DNA of 64,000 bases. It comes from Streptomyces minutiscleroticus. GTDB taxonomy: Bacteria; Actinomycetota; Actinomycetes; Streptomycetales; Streptomycetaceae. Each line of letters starts with the position of its first letter. The stretch's first letter is position 1. Position numbers and translations under genes: made by a program. The stretch spans positions 1-64,000 of the forward strand of contig NZ_BMVU01000042.1 in assembly GCF_014650875.1 (NCBI RefSeq), read 5' to 3'. Of this stretch, positions 17,804-26,183 are shown piece by piece. The notes beneath the pieces are model-generated. The model worked only from the letters and a program-made list of their open reading frames with translations. It did no database searches and was not told where the DNA came from.

Positions 17804-18113
17804 CGGCCGCGGGACTCCCGGGGGCCGCCGGAACCGGACGGAGGGCAGGGCCGACGGCCGGAGGCGGTGACGGCCGGGCGGCGGCACCGGGTGAACGGCA
17901 GGCCCGGCCGTCGCACGCGGTGACGGACGGCCGGCGGCACCGGGCGGATGCCGGCGGCCGCCGGACGCGGTGACGGGGCAAGGGCTGCGAGGGCCGGACG
18001 CCACGGCGGCCGGGCGCGGCGACAGAAGACGCCGCCGGCCGCCTGACGGCCGGGGACCGTGGCGGCCGGGCGCGGTACCGGGCGGCGCTGCCGTGCCCCC
18101 GGCGCGGTGGCGG
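17804..18113. repeat. Gene-free stretch of imperfect GC-rich repeats
   Basis: The 310 bases between convergent genes are made of imperfect cggccg-rich repeats. The core gcggtgacgg recurs exactly at 17864, 17917 and 17967, about 50 bases apart. No single clear terminator stands out and I see no coding sequence. Confidence 0.6.
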
Positions 18114-18779
18114 TCAGTCGGTGGCCGGGACCGGCTCCGGCTCGGCCGCCGCCGGCTTCTGCGTCTCCGCCGTCGCCGCCGCCTTCTTGGCCTTGCGGCG
18201 CAGCACCAGCATCGAGGTGACGCCGATGAGCACGGCGGCCACCAGGCCGAGCCAGGAGAAGCGCTTCAGCCACGACTCGGCGACGACGCCCACGTAGTAG
18301 ATGACGGCGGTGGTGCCGCCCGCCCAGACGATGCCGCCGAGCACGTTGGCGATCAGGAACTTCCAGTACGGCATGCGCAGCACACCGGCGAGCGGGCCCG
18401 CGAAGATCCGCAGCAGGGCGACGAAGCGGCCGAAGAACACGGCCCACATGCCCCACTTCTCGAAGGACCGCTCGGCCGTGGCGATGTGCCCCTCGCTGAA
18501 GTGCCGGGGGAACTTGGCCCCGAGCCAGGCCAGCAGCGGACGGCCGCCCTTGCGGCCGATGGCGTAGCCGATGGAGTCGCCGATCACGGCCCCGGCGCTG
18601 GCGCAGGCGCCGAGCACGAACGGGTCGATGCCGGCGTGCTGCGAGGAGAGCAGGGCGGCCGAGACCAGGATGATCTCGCCGGGCAGCGGAATGCCCAGAC
18701 TCTCCAGACCGATGACCAGGCCCACCAGGGCGTAGATGCTCACCGCCGGGACGGTCTCGAGCCATTCCTGGACGTGCAA
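18114..18779 (-). CDS. DedA family membrane protein
   Basis: This 221-aa integral membrane protein has the DedA/VTT pattern. An N-terminal helix with ESLGIPLPGEIILVSAALL is followed by GDSIGYAIGRKGGRPLL and the conserved FFGRFVALLRIFAGPLAGVLRMPYWKF. Two further hydrophobic helices precede a Lys/Ala/Pro-rich cytoplasmic tail. DedA proteins are linked to membrane lipid carrier turnover (for example undecaprenyl phosphate recycling) and envelope stress. ATG 18779 starts MHVQEWLETV. It sits downstream of the GH3 gene on the same strand but 211 bases away. Confidence 0.9.
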   Translation of the reverse strand: MHVQEWLETVPAVSIYALVGLVIGLESLGIPLPGEIILVSAALLSSQHAGIDPFVLGACASAGAVIGDSIGYAIGRKGGRPLLAWLGAKFPRHFSEGHIATAERSFEKWGMWAVFFGRFVALLRIFAGPLAGVLRMPYWKFLIANVLGGIVWAGGTTAVIYYVGVVAESWLKRFSWLGLVAAVLIGVTSMLVLRRKAKKAAATAETQKPAAAEPEPVPATD

Positions 18780-18990
18780 CGCCGGTTCCTCCCGTGTCGA
18801 GTGCGGCTGTGGGCCCCGGTGCGTGACGCTTCGGTCGGCCGGACGGGCCCGGCGCGCGCTCCCCCTGTGCGCACCCCGGGAAGCCTACCCGCTCGACCGG
18901 ACCGGCCGGAGTCCCGCGGGTCGTACCGGTGCGCGGGCTGTACCGGTGCGGCGGGCCCGCCGCCCGCGACCGCGCTCCCCCGGCCGCGGC

Positions 18991-21489
18991 TCAGACGACC
19001 ACGTCCGCGTCGAGCCGCAGGTCGCGCGAGGAGGCCCCGGCCCAGACCGTGCGGCGGCCCGTGCCGAGGACCCAGCCGTGCCGCTCCGCGTCCCACGAGG
19101 AGAGCGTGCGCGCGTCGACGCGGACGGCGACCCGGCGCCGCTCCCCCGCCCGCAGCGCCAGCCGCCGGTAGCCGCCGAGCACCCGTACGGCCTGGTCGAG
19201 CCGGAGGTCGGGCGAGGGGCCGACGTAGACCTGCGCGACCTCGATCCCGTCCCGGCGGCCGGTGTTGCGCACGGTGAACGACACCTCCAGGCCGTCCCCG
19301 CGGCGCCGCGCCCGCAGGTCCTCGTAGGCGAAGGAGGTGTACGACAGGCCGTGCCCGAACGGGAACAGCGGCGCCACGTCCCGCGCGTCGTACCAGCGGT
19401 GGCCGACGTGGACGCCCTCCGTGTACTCCTGGACGCCGGACACGCCCGGGTAGCGCAGCGGGTCGCCGGCGACCGGGTGGCGGTCGTCGTCCACGGGGAA
19501 GGTCTGGGTGAGCCGGCCGCCGGGGTCGCGGTCGCCGAAGAGGACGGCGGCCGTGGCGGCCGCGCCCTCCTGGCCCGGGTAGTACATCTGCAGCACGGCG
19601 GCGGTGCGCTCCAGCCACGGCATCGCGGTCGCCGACGAGGTGTTGAGGACGACCGTGGTGCGCGGGTTGGCCGCCGTGACCGCCTCGATCAGCCGCTCCT
19701 GGTTCCCGGGCAGGGCCAGCGTCGTGCGGTCCTGTCCCTCGGTGGCGTCCTCGTAGGCGAACAGGACGACGCTGTGCGCGGCGCGCGCCGCCCGGACCGC
19801 CCCGGCCACGTCCGCGGCGCGGGTCGCGCCGGTGATGTGCCGCAGACGGAAGGTCTGGCCCTCCTTCCCGCCCTTCGCGGTGATCCGCAGCCGGTGCGTG
19901 CCGGCGGTGAGGCGGAGGCTCCTGCGGCGCACCGCGAGCCCGTCGGGCGCGGCGGAGACGAGGCCGCCGGCGAAGTACTCGGTGAGGCCGGGCGCCCGGG
20001 GGAAGAGCTCGACGTCGCCGAGGAGCACCTTCGGCCGCGCGCCCGAGCAGTGGACGACGAAGGTCCACTCGTCGTCCTCCCCTGCGGTGAGCGTCCCGTC
20101 GTACGCCCAGGTCTCCCCGGGCGCCACGGCCTGCCCCTCGGCGTCGAGGCCGGGGGTGAGGGCGCCGTGCGGCAGGGCCTTGCCGTAGAGGTCCTCGCCC
20201 AGCGCGTACGTGACCCTCGCCCCCCGTCCCGCGCGGGCCCTGATCGCGGCGAGCGGGCTGTCGGCCCGGTCGGGGACGACGTGGGCGCTGCCGCCACCGC
20301 TGACGAAGGGCACGGACCCGGTGGGCCCGACCATGGCGATGCTGCGGGCGGCGGCGCCGGTCAGGGGCAGGGCGCCGCCCTCGTTGCGCAGGAGCGTCGC
20401 ACCGGCCTCGGCCACCTCGCGGGCGACGGCGGCGCCGGCCGCGGGGTCGCGCCCGGGGCGCGGCGGCGCGTCGGCGTCCAGCAGTCCGAAGCGGTCCAGC
20501 ACGGTGAGGACGCGGCGCACGGACCGGTCGACGTGGGCCTCGGGGACGCCGCCGTCCCGGACGGCGGTCCGCAGGGCGGCGCCGAAGTGCCGGTCGTCCG
20601 GCATCTCCATGTCGAGGCCCGCGGCGAGCGACGCGGCGGTGCTGTGGGTGGCGCGCCAGTCGCTCATCACCCAGCCCGTGAAGCCCCAGCGGTCGCGCAG
20701 GACGTCGGTGAGCAGGGCGCGGTTCTCGCAGGCGTACGTGCCGTTGACCTTGTTGTAGGCGCCCATGACGGCGCCGCACCCGGCGTCGACGGCGGCCTCG
20801 AAGGCGCGCAGCTCGGTCTCGTGCAGGGTCCGTTCGCCGACCCGTACGTCGACGGTCTCACGGTCCTTCTCCTGGTTGTTCACGGCGAAGTGCTTGACGG
20901 TCGCGACGAGCCCCTCGCCCTGGACGCCCTCGATCTGGGCCGCCACCAGGTCGGCGGCGAGCAGTGGGTCCTCCCCGAAGGTCTCGAAGTTGCGTCCCGC
21001 GTACGGGGTGCGGATCAGGTTGACCATCGGCGAGAGCAGCACGTCCTGGCCGAGCGCGCGGCCCTCGCGGCCGACGACCCGCCCGTAGCGGCGGGCCAGC
21101 GCGGGGTCGAAGGCGGCGGCGAGCAGGACGGGCGCGGGCAGGGCGGTGGCGTGCCGGGCGACGCGCACCCCGGCCGGGCCGTCGGCGAGCCGCAGCGGCG
21201 GGATGCCCAGGCGCTTCACACCGGGCACGTAGCCGGCCTGGCCGAGCCTCTCCGGATCGGCGGCGCCGTGCAGCAGGGAGATCTTCTCGTCCAGGGTGAG
21301 CCGGGCGAGCAGGCCCTCGACGCGGGCGGAGGCGACGGGGCCGGCGGTGCGCGCGGAGCCTGCGGGCCCCGTGGCCGTGGTGCCCGCGGCGCGCGCGGCG
21401 GCGGGGGACCCCGTGGTCGCGGCGAGGGCGACGGCGGTCGCGCCGCCCAGCAGGCGCAGGGCTGACCGCCGGGACACGGTGTCGGGCAT
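18991..21489 (-). CDS. Secreted GH3 beta-glucosidase-like enzyme with PA14 insert
   Basis: This 832-aa enzyme starts with a twin-arginine signal (SRRSALRLLGGATAVALA). A GH3 N-domain follows, with the catalytic aspartate in VMSDW at residue 277. The GH3 C-domain (from about 300) is interrupted by a PA14-like carbohydrate-binding insert (about 395-520; EDDEWTFVVHCSGARPKV). The C-terminus is a fibronectin-III-like domain. The arrangement matches beta-glucosidases such as BglB/DesR-type GH3 enzymes. The signal suggests export of the folded protein. Specificity (glucose, xylose or a macrolide glucoside) cannot be read from sequence. Confidence 0.92.
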   Translation of the reverse strand: MPDTVSRRSALRLLGGATAVALAATTGSPAAARAAGTTATGPAGSARTAGPVASARVEGLLARLTLDEKISLLHGAADPERLGQAGYVPGVKRLGIPPLRLADGPAGVRVARHATALPAPVLLAAAFDPALARRYGRVVGREGRALGQDVLLSPMVNLIRTPYAGRNFETFGEDPLLAADLVAAQIEGVQGEGLVATVKHFAVNNQEKDRETVDVRVGERTLHETELRAFEAAVDAGCGAVMGAYNKVNGTYACENRALLTDVLRDRWGFTGWVMSDWRATHSTAASLAAGLDMEMPDDRHFGAALRTAVRDGGVPEAHVDRSVRRVLTVLDRFGLLDADAPPRPGRDPAAGAAVAREVAEAGATLLRNEGGALPLTGAAARSIAMVGPTGSVPFVSGGGSAHVVPDRADSPLAAIRARAGRGARVTYALGEDLYGKALPHGALTPGLDAEGQAVAPGETWAYDGTLTAGEDDEWTFVVHCSGARPKVLLGDVELFPRAPGLTEYFAGGLVSAAPDGLAVRRRSLRLTAGTHRLRITAKGGKEGQTFRLRHITGATRAADVAGAVRAARAAHSVVLFAYEDATEGQDRTTLALPGNQERLIEAVTAANPRTTVVLNTSSATAMPWLERTAAVLQMYYPGQEGAAATAAVLFGDRDPGGRLTQTFPVDDDRHPVAGDPLRYPGVSGVQEYTEGVHVGHRWYDARDVAPLFPFGHGLSYTSFAYEDLRARRRGDGLEVSFTVRNTGRRDGIEVAQVYVGPSPDLRLDQAVRVLGGYRRLALRAGERRRVAVRVDARTLSSWDAERHGWVLGTGRRTVWAGASSRDLRLDADVVV

Positions 21490-21828
21490 GGGCCGTCACT
21501 CCTTCGGTGTGCGGGCACGGCTGGGCGCGCCGCATCTGCGCCGGCGGCGCGGGTGCGTCCGGCCCTGGACGCACTATGCGCCAGGGACGGACCGACACAC
21601 CGCTGGACACAACGGACGCGGCACGAATCCCACGACCGCCACCGAAGGGACCGTTCCGGCGCGCCGGAACGGCGGCACGGCGAACCGCCGGAACGGTGAC
21701 ACGGCGGAACGGCGGACGCCCCGGCGGGACCGGAGGGGGCCCGCCGGGGCGTCCGGCGAGGGCGCCGTGCGGCGCGCGCGGGAGGAACGGGGAGGAACGG
21801 GAGGAACGGGAGGAAGAGGAAGGCCGGC
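21490..21828. other. Gene-free stretch with purine-rich repeats
   Basis: This 339-base gap should contain the GH3 promoter at its left end. It holds several gccggaacggc/gcggaacgg repeats (about 21656-21716). A purine-rich array of gaggaacgg-type units (21780-21820) ends at the stop of the DUF4442 gene. I see no gene. Confidence 0.6.
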
Positions 21829-22281
21829 TCAGCCGTTCGGGCGGAGGGTCCAGACGACCGTCATCTCGCCGGTCACGGCGCCGTCCTCGCGCTGGATCTC
21901 GACGGCCACCGGGAACTCCGGCCGACGGCCCGCGTCCAGTTCGGCGACGACCTCGCCGGCGGGCCGGCCGAGCGTGGCGGTGGCCTTCACCGGTCCGAGC
22001 GCCAGCTTCCTGTAGGCGATGTCCGCGCGCACGGCCAGCGGCACGGCGCGCGAGAGCTGGTCCCCGAAGGCGGCGAGGACCACGGCGCCGCTCGCGGACT
22101 CGCCGAGGGTGAACATCGCTCCGGCGTGCGGCCCGCCGACGTGGTTGTGGTACTCGCCCTGGTCCGGCAGGACCAGTACGGCCCGCTCCGGGGTGGTCTC
22201 CAGGTACTCGAGGTTCAGGGTCCTGACCATCGGCACCGTGGCGGCGAGCATCTCGCCGATCGACATCTGGTCTGCGCTCAT
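21829..22281 (-). CDS. DUF4442 hot-dog fold (thioesterase-like) protein
   Basis: This 150-aa single-domain protein matches the DUF4442/PaaI-like hot-dog family: YHNHVGGPHAGAMFTLGESASGAV is the conserved helix region of these acyl-CoA thioesterase relatives. Its substrate is unknown. The start is ATG 22281 (MSADQMSIGEML); a longer upstream frame has no support. A TAACGT box (22295-22290) lies 8 bases before the ATG and no ribosome binding site is visible, so the transcript is probably leaderless. It diverges from the PGYQQP-rich membrane protein. Confidence 0.82.
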   Translation of the reverse strand: MSADQMSIGEMLAATVPMVRTLNLEYLETTPERAVLVLPDQGEYHNHVGGPHAGAMFTLGESASGAVVLAAFGDQLSRAVPLAVRADIAYRKLALGPVKATATLGRPAGEVVAELDAGRRPEFPVAVEIQREDGAVTGEMTVVWTLRPNG

Positions 22282-22420
22282 GGACCGGAACGTTACCGGC
22301 GAGTAGCAAAGCTTGGCCAGGGGGCGGACGCGGCCGGCGGGCCGGGCGGCGCCCGCCGGCACCGGGCCCGTGGGGGCGGAGGATGGCAGCCCGTCCCGCC
22401 CGCCTCTATGGTTACAGGCC

Positions 22421-23491
22421 ATGTGGCCAGGAAATAATCAGCCGCCCGGGGGAGACAACCAGCCGCCCGGGGGCGAGCAGCACCCGCAGGACCAGAACCC
22501 GTACCAGCAGCCGGGGTACCAGCAGCCGAACCCGTACCAACAGCCCGGATACCAGCAGCCCGGGTATCCGCAGCCCGGGTACCAGCAGCCGAACCCGTAC
22601 GGGCAGCAGCCCGGGCAGCCGCAGTGGGGCGCCCCCACGGTGCCGCTGGGCGCGCCGGAACCGCCGTGCAAGGACGGGCGGAAGACGAAGGTCACCGCGA
22701 TCGTGGCGGCCGCCGCCGTGCTGGTCGCCGCGGGGGTCACCGGTTTCCTGGTCCTGGGCGGCGGCGACGAGGACGACACCGCGAGCGGTACGTCCTCGCC
22801 CTCCCCCACGGCGTCCGCCTCGGCCACGGAGAGCGGGTCGTCCGGCGCCGAGGACAACCCCCGCGGCGGCGAGGCCGAGAAGCCCACGGTCCCGGGCTGG
22901 AAGGTCGTGGTGAACCCCAAGTGGGGCACCGCCTTCGACGTCCCGGCCGACTGGGAGGTCGAGTCGCCCGGCGTCTTCATGGGCTTCGAGGACGATCAGA
23001 AGGGCGACGGCTCCGTACTCATCGGCATGTCCGCGCCCGCGTACTTCAAGTCCAAGTGGTGCACCTCGGACGACGACAAGGACGGCACCACGGAGGACAC
23101 CGAGCTGGCCGCCACGGGCACCAAGGGCCAGAACGGCGCCAAGAACACCGACGACGTCGCCCGCAACGACTCCGCCTGGTGGGTCTTCGGCGGCTACACC
23201 GACCAGAAGGACTCCTCCAAGAAGCTGCTGAAGATCGGCGAGCCGAAGAAGTACACGACCGAGTCCGGGGTCGAGGGCAGCGTCGCGACGACCTACTCCA
23301 GCGGGGTCCCCAAAACCGGCAAGTGCGACTCCGACGGCAAGGCGACCACGTTCGCCTTCAAGAACTCCAAGGGCGACTTCGTGTCCTGGACGTTCTTCGG
23401 CGCCAAGGGCGTCGAGGAGGAGGTGCCCGACGCGACCGTCCAGAAGATCCTCAGCACCGTGCGGCTGCACGGCGACCCCGAGGACTCCTGA
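22421..23491 (+). CDS. Membrane-anchored protein with PGYQQP-repeat N-terminus
   Basis: This 356-aa protein has a cytoplasmic N-terminus of Pro/Gln/Tyr/Gly repeats (PGYQQP and NPYQQP, residues 27-70). One transmembrane helix follows at about 91-114. Then come an Asp/Ser/Thr-rich linker and a globular extracytoplasmic domain (from about residue 155, GWKVVVNPKWGTAFDVPADWEV). This layout is common in Streptomyces proteins of unknown function. The outer domain resembles lipoprotein-type ligand-binding folds but I cannot name it. A TATGGT box 8 bases before ATG 22421 suggests a leaderless mRNA. The coding sequence after the helix is unusually Lys/Asp-rich for this genome. Confidence 0.8.
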   Translation: MWPGNNQPPGGDNQPPGGEQHPQDQNPYQQPGYQQPNPYQQPGYQQPGYPQPGYQQPNPYGQQPGQPQWGAPTVPLGAPEPPCKDGRKTKVTAIVAAAAVLVAAGVTGFLVLGGGDEDDTASGTSSPSPTASASATESGSSGAEDNPRGGEAEKPTVPGWKVVVNPKWGTAFDVPADWEVESPGVFMGFEDDQKGDGSVLIGMSAPAYFKSKWCTSDDDKDGTTEDTELAATGTKGQNGAKNTDDVARNDSAWWVFGGYTDQKDSSKKLLKIGEPKKYTTESGVEGSVATTYSSGVPKTGKCDSDGKATTFAFKNSKGDFVSWTFFGAKGVEEEVPDATVQKILSTVRLHGDPEDS

Positions 23492-23610
23492 CCGCGGGCG
23501 CGTGCCCGGACACGGCACGGACCCGCGCCCGGGCACGGAGCACCGGACCGCGGGGCCCGCGGTGATCGGGCCCCGGGCCCGGAAGCATCGGCCCCGGATC
23601 CGCAAGGACC

Positions 23611-23646
23611 GGGCCGTCGGCTCGGGGAGGACCGAGCCGACGGCCC
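23611..23646 (+). terminator. Perfect 15-bp hairpin after the PGYQQP gene
   Basis: The arms gggccgtcggctcgg (23611-23625) and ccgagccgacggccc (23632-23646) match exactly around a 6-base loop. The hairpin is 120 bases after the stop codon, between this gene and the MFS gene on the same strand. Confidence 0.65.
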
Positions 23647-23702
23647 CGGAAGCGTCGGTCCGCAGGTCGGAGGGCGTACGACGGTCCGGGGCCTACCTCG
23701 CG

Positions 23703-23717
23703 GCCAAATGGTTTGGC
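23703..23717. promoter_or_regulatory. Operator-like palindrome before the MFS gene
   Basis: GCCAAATGGTTTGGC is a perfect 6-bp inverted repeat around TGG, ending 32 bases before the MFS start. It is AT-rich relative to its surroundings. That position and symmetry fit a repressor site. No regulator gene is adjacent. Confidence 0.5.
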
Positions 23718-23748
23718 AAGTCGGGGCCGCGGCGGCGATAGTCGCCCG

Positions 23749-25062
23749 GTGACCTCTGCCGCCGACACCCGCAGCCCGCGCCGCCCCGCCTGGGCGGGAC
23801 GGAACTACACCCTGCTCACCGCCGCCGCGGTCGTGACGAACCTGGGCAGCCAGGGCGCCCTGATCGCGGCGGCGTTCGCCGTGCTCGACGCGGGCGGCGA
23901 CGGCGGCGACGTGGGTCTGGTGGCGGCCGCCCGCACGCTCCCGCTGGTGCTCTTCCTGCTGATCGGCGGCGCGGTCGCGGACCGGCTGCCGCGGCACCGC
24001 GTGATGGTCGCGGCCAACGCGCTCAACTGCGTGTCGCAGGCGGCCTTCGCCCTCGTCGTGCTCACCGGGGAGGCGCGGCTGTGGCAGATGATGCTGCTGA
24101 CCGCGCTCGGCGGCGTCGGCCAGGCGTTCTTCAACCCGGCGGCCGAGGGCATGCTGCTCTCCTCCGTCGAGGGCGAGCACGCGGGGCGCGCCTTCGCGCT
24201 GTTCCGGATGGCGATGCAGGGCGCGGGCCTGGGCGGCGCGGCGCTCGGCGGCGTGCTGGTCGCCGCGCTGGGACCCGGCTGGGTGCTGGCCCTGGACGCG
24301 GCGGCCTTCGCGGTGGCCGGCGTCCTGCGCGCCTTCCTCGCGGTCGGGCGCGTCCGGCCCCCCGCGCCCGGCGGGGGCCTGCTCGCCGACCTGCGGGACG
24401 GCTGGCGGGAGGTCGTCGGACGGCGCTGGCTGTGGGCGGTCGTCGCGCAGTTCTCGGTCGTGGTGGCGGTCGTCGGCGCCGCCGAGTCCGTGTACGGGCC
24501 GCTGGTCGCCCGGGAGAGTCTGGGCGGGCCGGGCCCGTGGGGGCTGGCGCTGGGCATGTTCGGCGCGGGCACGGTCGCCGGAGCGGTCCTCATGATGCGC
24601 TGGAGGCCGCGCCGCCTGCTGCTCGCGGGCACACTGTGCGTCTTCCCGCTGGCCGCTCCGTCGGCCGCGCTCGCCGTGCCCGTGCCGGTGGGCGTCCTGT
24701 ACGGCGTGATGTTCGTGAGCGGCCTGGCCATCGAGGTGTTCGGGGTCTCCTGGATGACCGCGCTGCACCAGGAGATCCCGCAGGAGAAGCTCTCGCGGGT
24801 CTCGGCGTACGACTGGTTCGGCTCGATCGCGATGGTCCCGCTGGCGACGGCCCTCGCGGGCCCGGCCGAGCAGGCCTTCGGCCGGACGGCCTCCCTCTGG
24901 GGCTGCGCGGCCCTGGTCGTGGTGGTCACGGCGGCGGTGCTGTGCGTACCGGACGTCCGGAACCTGACCCGGCGGACCAGGCCCGTGACCCACCACCCGG
25001 TGGACGCGCCCACGGCGTCGGAGGCGCCCGCGCGGGAGGACCTGGAACGCGCCGCCGGCTGA
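23749..25062 (+). CDS. MFS transporter
   Basis: This 437-aa major facilitator has about twelve hydrophobic segments. It carries the family loop GGAVADRLPRHRVMV (the GxxxDRxxR motif after helix 2) near residue 70. It resembles the actinobacterial exporters of the enterobactin/macrolide type, with RVSAYDWFGSIAMVPL near residue 350. The substrate is unknown. GTG 23749 is preferred over an upstream TTG. The C-terminal 35 residues are hydrophilic. An operator-like palindrome lies just upstream. Its 3' neighbour is a convergent spermidine-synthase-like gene. Confidence 0.85.
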   Translation: MTSAADTRSPRRPAWAGRNYTLLTAAAVVTNLGSQGALIAAAFAVLDAGGDGGDVGLVAAARTLPLVLFLLIGGAVADRLPRHRVMVAANALNCVSQAAFALVVLTGEARLWQMMLLTALGGVGQAFFNPAAEGMLLSSVEGEHAGRAFALFRMAMQGAGLGGAALGGVLVAALGPGWVLALDAAAFAVAGVLRAFLAVGRVRPPAPGGGLLADLRDGWREVVGRRWLWAVVAQFSVVVAVVGAAESVYGPLVARESLGGPGPWGLALGMFGAGTVAGAVLMMRWRPRRLLLAGTLCVFPLAAPSAALAVPVPVGVLYGVMFVSGLAIEVFGVSWMTALHQEIPQEKLSRVSAYDWFGSIAMVPLATALAGPAEQAFGRTASLWGCAALVVVVTAAVLCVPDVRNLTRRTRPVTHHPVDAPTASEAPAREDLERAAG

Positions 25063-25260
25063 GGCGCCCGGTCCGGCCGCCCCGCCCACCGGCCGCCGCC
25101 CAAGGCTCCTGACGCCCCGCCTCCCGGCCGCTGTCGCTGTCGAAGGCTCCGGCGCCCCATCCCTCGGACCGGCGCCGAAGGCCCCGGTGTCCGGGCCCGC
25201 ACCCGCTGCCGGAGGCCCCGGCCGTCCCGGCCCTCGGCCGATGCCGAAGGCCGCTCACGC

Positions 25261-26088
25261 TCAGCCGATGCGGAAGGCCCCGTCCGGCGGCTCCGGCGAC
25301 GGCACGGCGTCCTCGTCCCGTACGGGCGCGGCGTCCCCCGTGAACTCCCGCAGCGCCGCCCCGTGCTCCACCCGCGCGGGGAAGGCGTCGGCGGCGGTGC
25401 GGCGGGCCAGGGCCGCCGTGTCGAGCGGGCCGTGCGCGGCGACCAGCACCGCGTTGCCGAAGCGCCGCCCGCGCAGCACACCGGGCTCGGCGATCAGCAC
25501 CGGCTCCGCGAACACCGCCGCGAACGTGGCGAGCTGGGAGCGCAGGAAGGCGAACGGCGCGGCGTCGGCGAGGTTGGCGAGGTAGACGCCGTCGGGCCGC
25601 AGCACGCGCGCGGCCTCGCGGGCGTACGCGAGCGAGGTCAGGTGCGCCGGGACGCGCGAGCCGCCGAAGACGTCGGCGACCAGGACGTCGGCCGAGCCGT
25701 CCGGGGCGCCCTCCAGCCAGGCGCGGGCGTCGGCCCGGTGCAGGGTGACGCCCGAGTCCCCGGGCAGGGGCAGGTGCTCGGTCACCAGGTCCAGCAGGCC
25801 CCGGTCCGCCTCGACGACGTCCTGGCGGGAACCCGGCCGGGTGGCGGCCAGGTAGCGCGGCAGGGTGAGCGCGCCGCCGCCGAGGTGCAGCGCGTCGAGC
25901 GGCCGTCCGGGCTCCGCGACGACGTCCAGGACGTGCCCGAGCCGGCGCGCGTACTCGAACTCCAGGTGCGCCGGGTCGTCCAGGTCCACGTACGACTGCG
26001 GCGCCCCGTCGACGGTCAGCAGCCAGGCCCGCTCCCGGTCGACGTCCGGCATCAGCTTCGCGGTCCCGTGGTCGACGACGCGGGTCAC
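25261..26088 (-). CDS. Spermidine-synthase-like fused-type methyltransferase-fold protein
   Basis: This 275-aa protein has the spermidine synthase fold: HLGGGALTLPRYLAATRPG is the nucleotide-binding glycine loop. DVVEAD marks the acidic ribose-binding residue, and ADVLVADVFGGSRVPAHL the polyamine-synthase signature region. Such actinobacterial proteins lack a demonstrated polyamine role. I start at GTG 26088 (TRVVDHGTAKLMPD) because GTGGAGGAG stands 9 bases upstream; the ATG at 26115 has no ribosome binding site. It is convergent with the MFS gene across about 200 bases of imperfect repeats, and downstream of tuf3 past a terminator. Confidence 0.82.
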   Translation of the reverse strand: MTRVVDHGTAKLMPDVDRERAWLLTVDGAPQSYVDLDDPAHLEFEYARRLGHVLDVVAEPGRPLDALHLGGGALTLPRYLAATRPGSRQDVVEADRGLLDLVTEHLPLPGDSGVTLHRADARAWLEGAPDGSADVLVADVFGGSRVPAHLTSLAYAREAARVLRPDGVYLANLADAAPFAFLRSQLATFAAVFAEPVLIAEPGVLRGRRFGNAVLVAAHGPLDTAALARRTAADAFPARVEHGAALREFTGDAAPVRDEDAVPSPEPPDGAFRIG

Positions 26089-26142
26089 GGGTATCGGCTC
26101 CTCCACGCACCCCATTGTGCCGGTGGGCGGACCGGGCGTGCC

Positions 26143-26174
26143 GGGCCCGCCCCCTCCCGGAAGGGGGCGGGCCC
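26143..26174 (-). terminator. Hairpin terminator after tuf3
   Basis: The arms gggcccgccccct (26143-26155) and agggggcgggccc (26162-26174) pair perfectly. The stem starts 10 bases past the tuf3 stop and separates it from the spermidine-synthase-like gene. Confidence 0.8.
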
Positions 26175-26183
26175 TGTTTCCGG

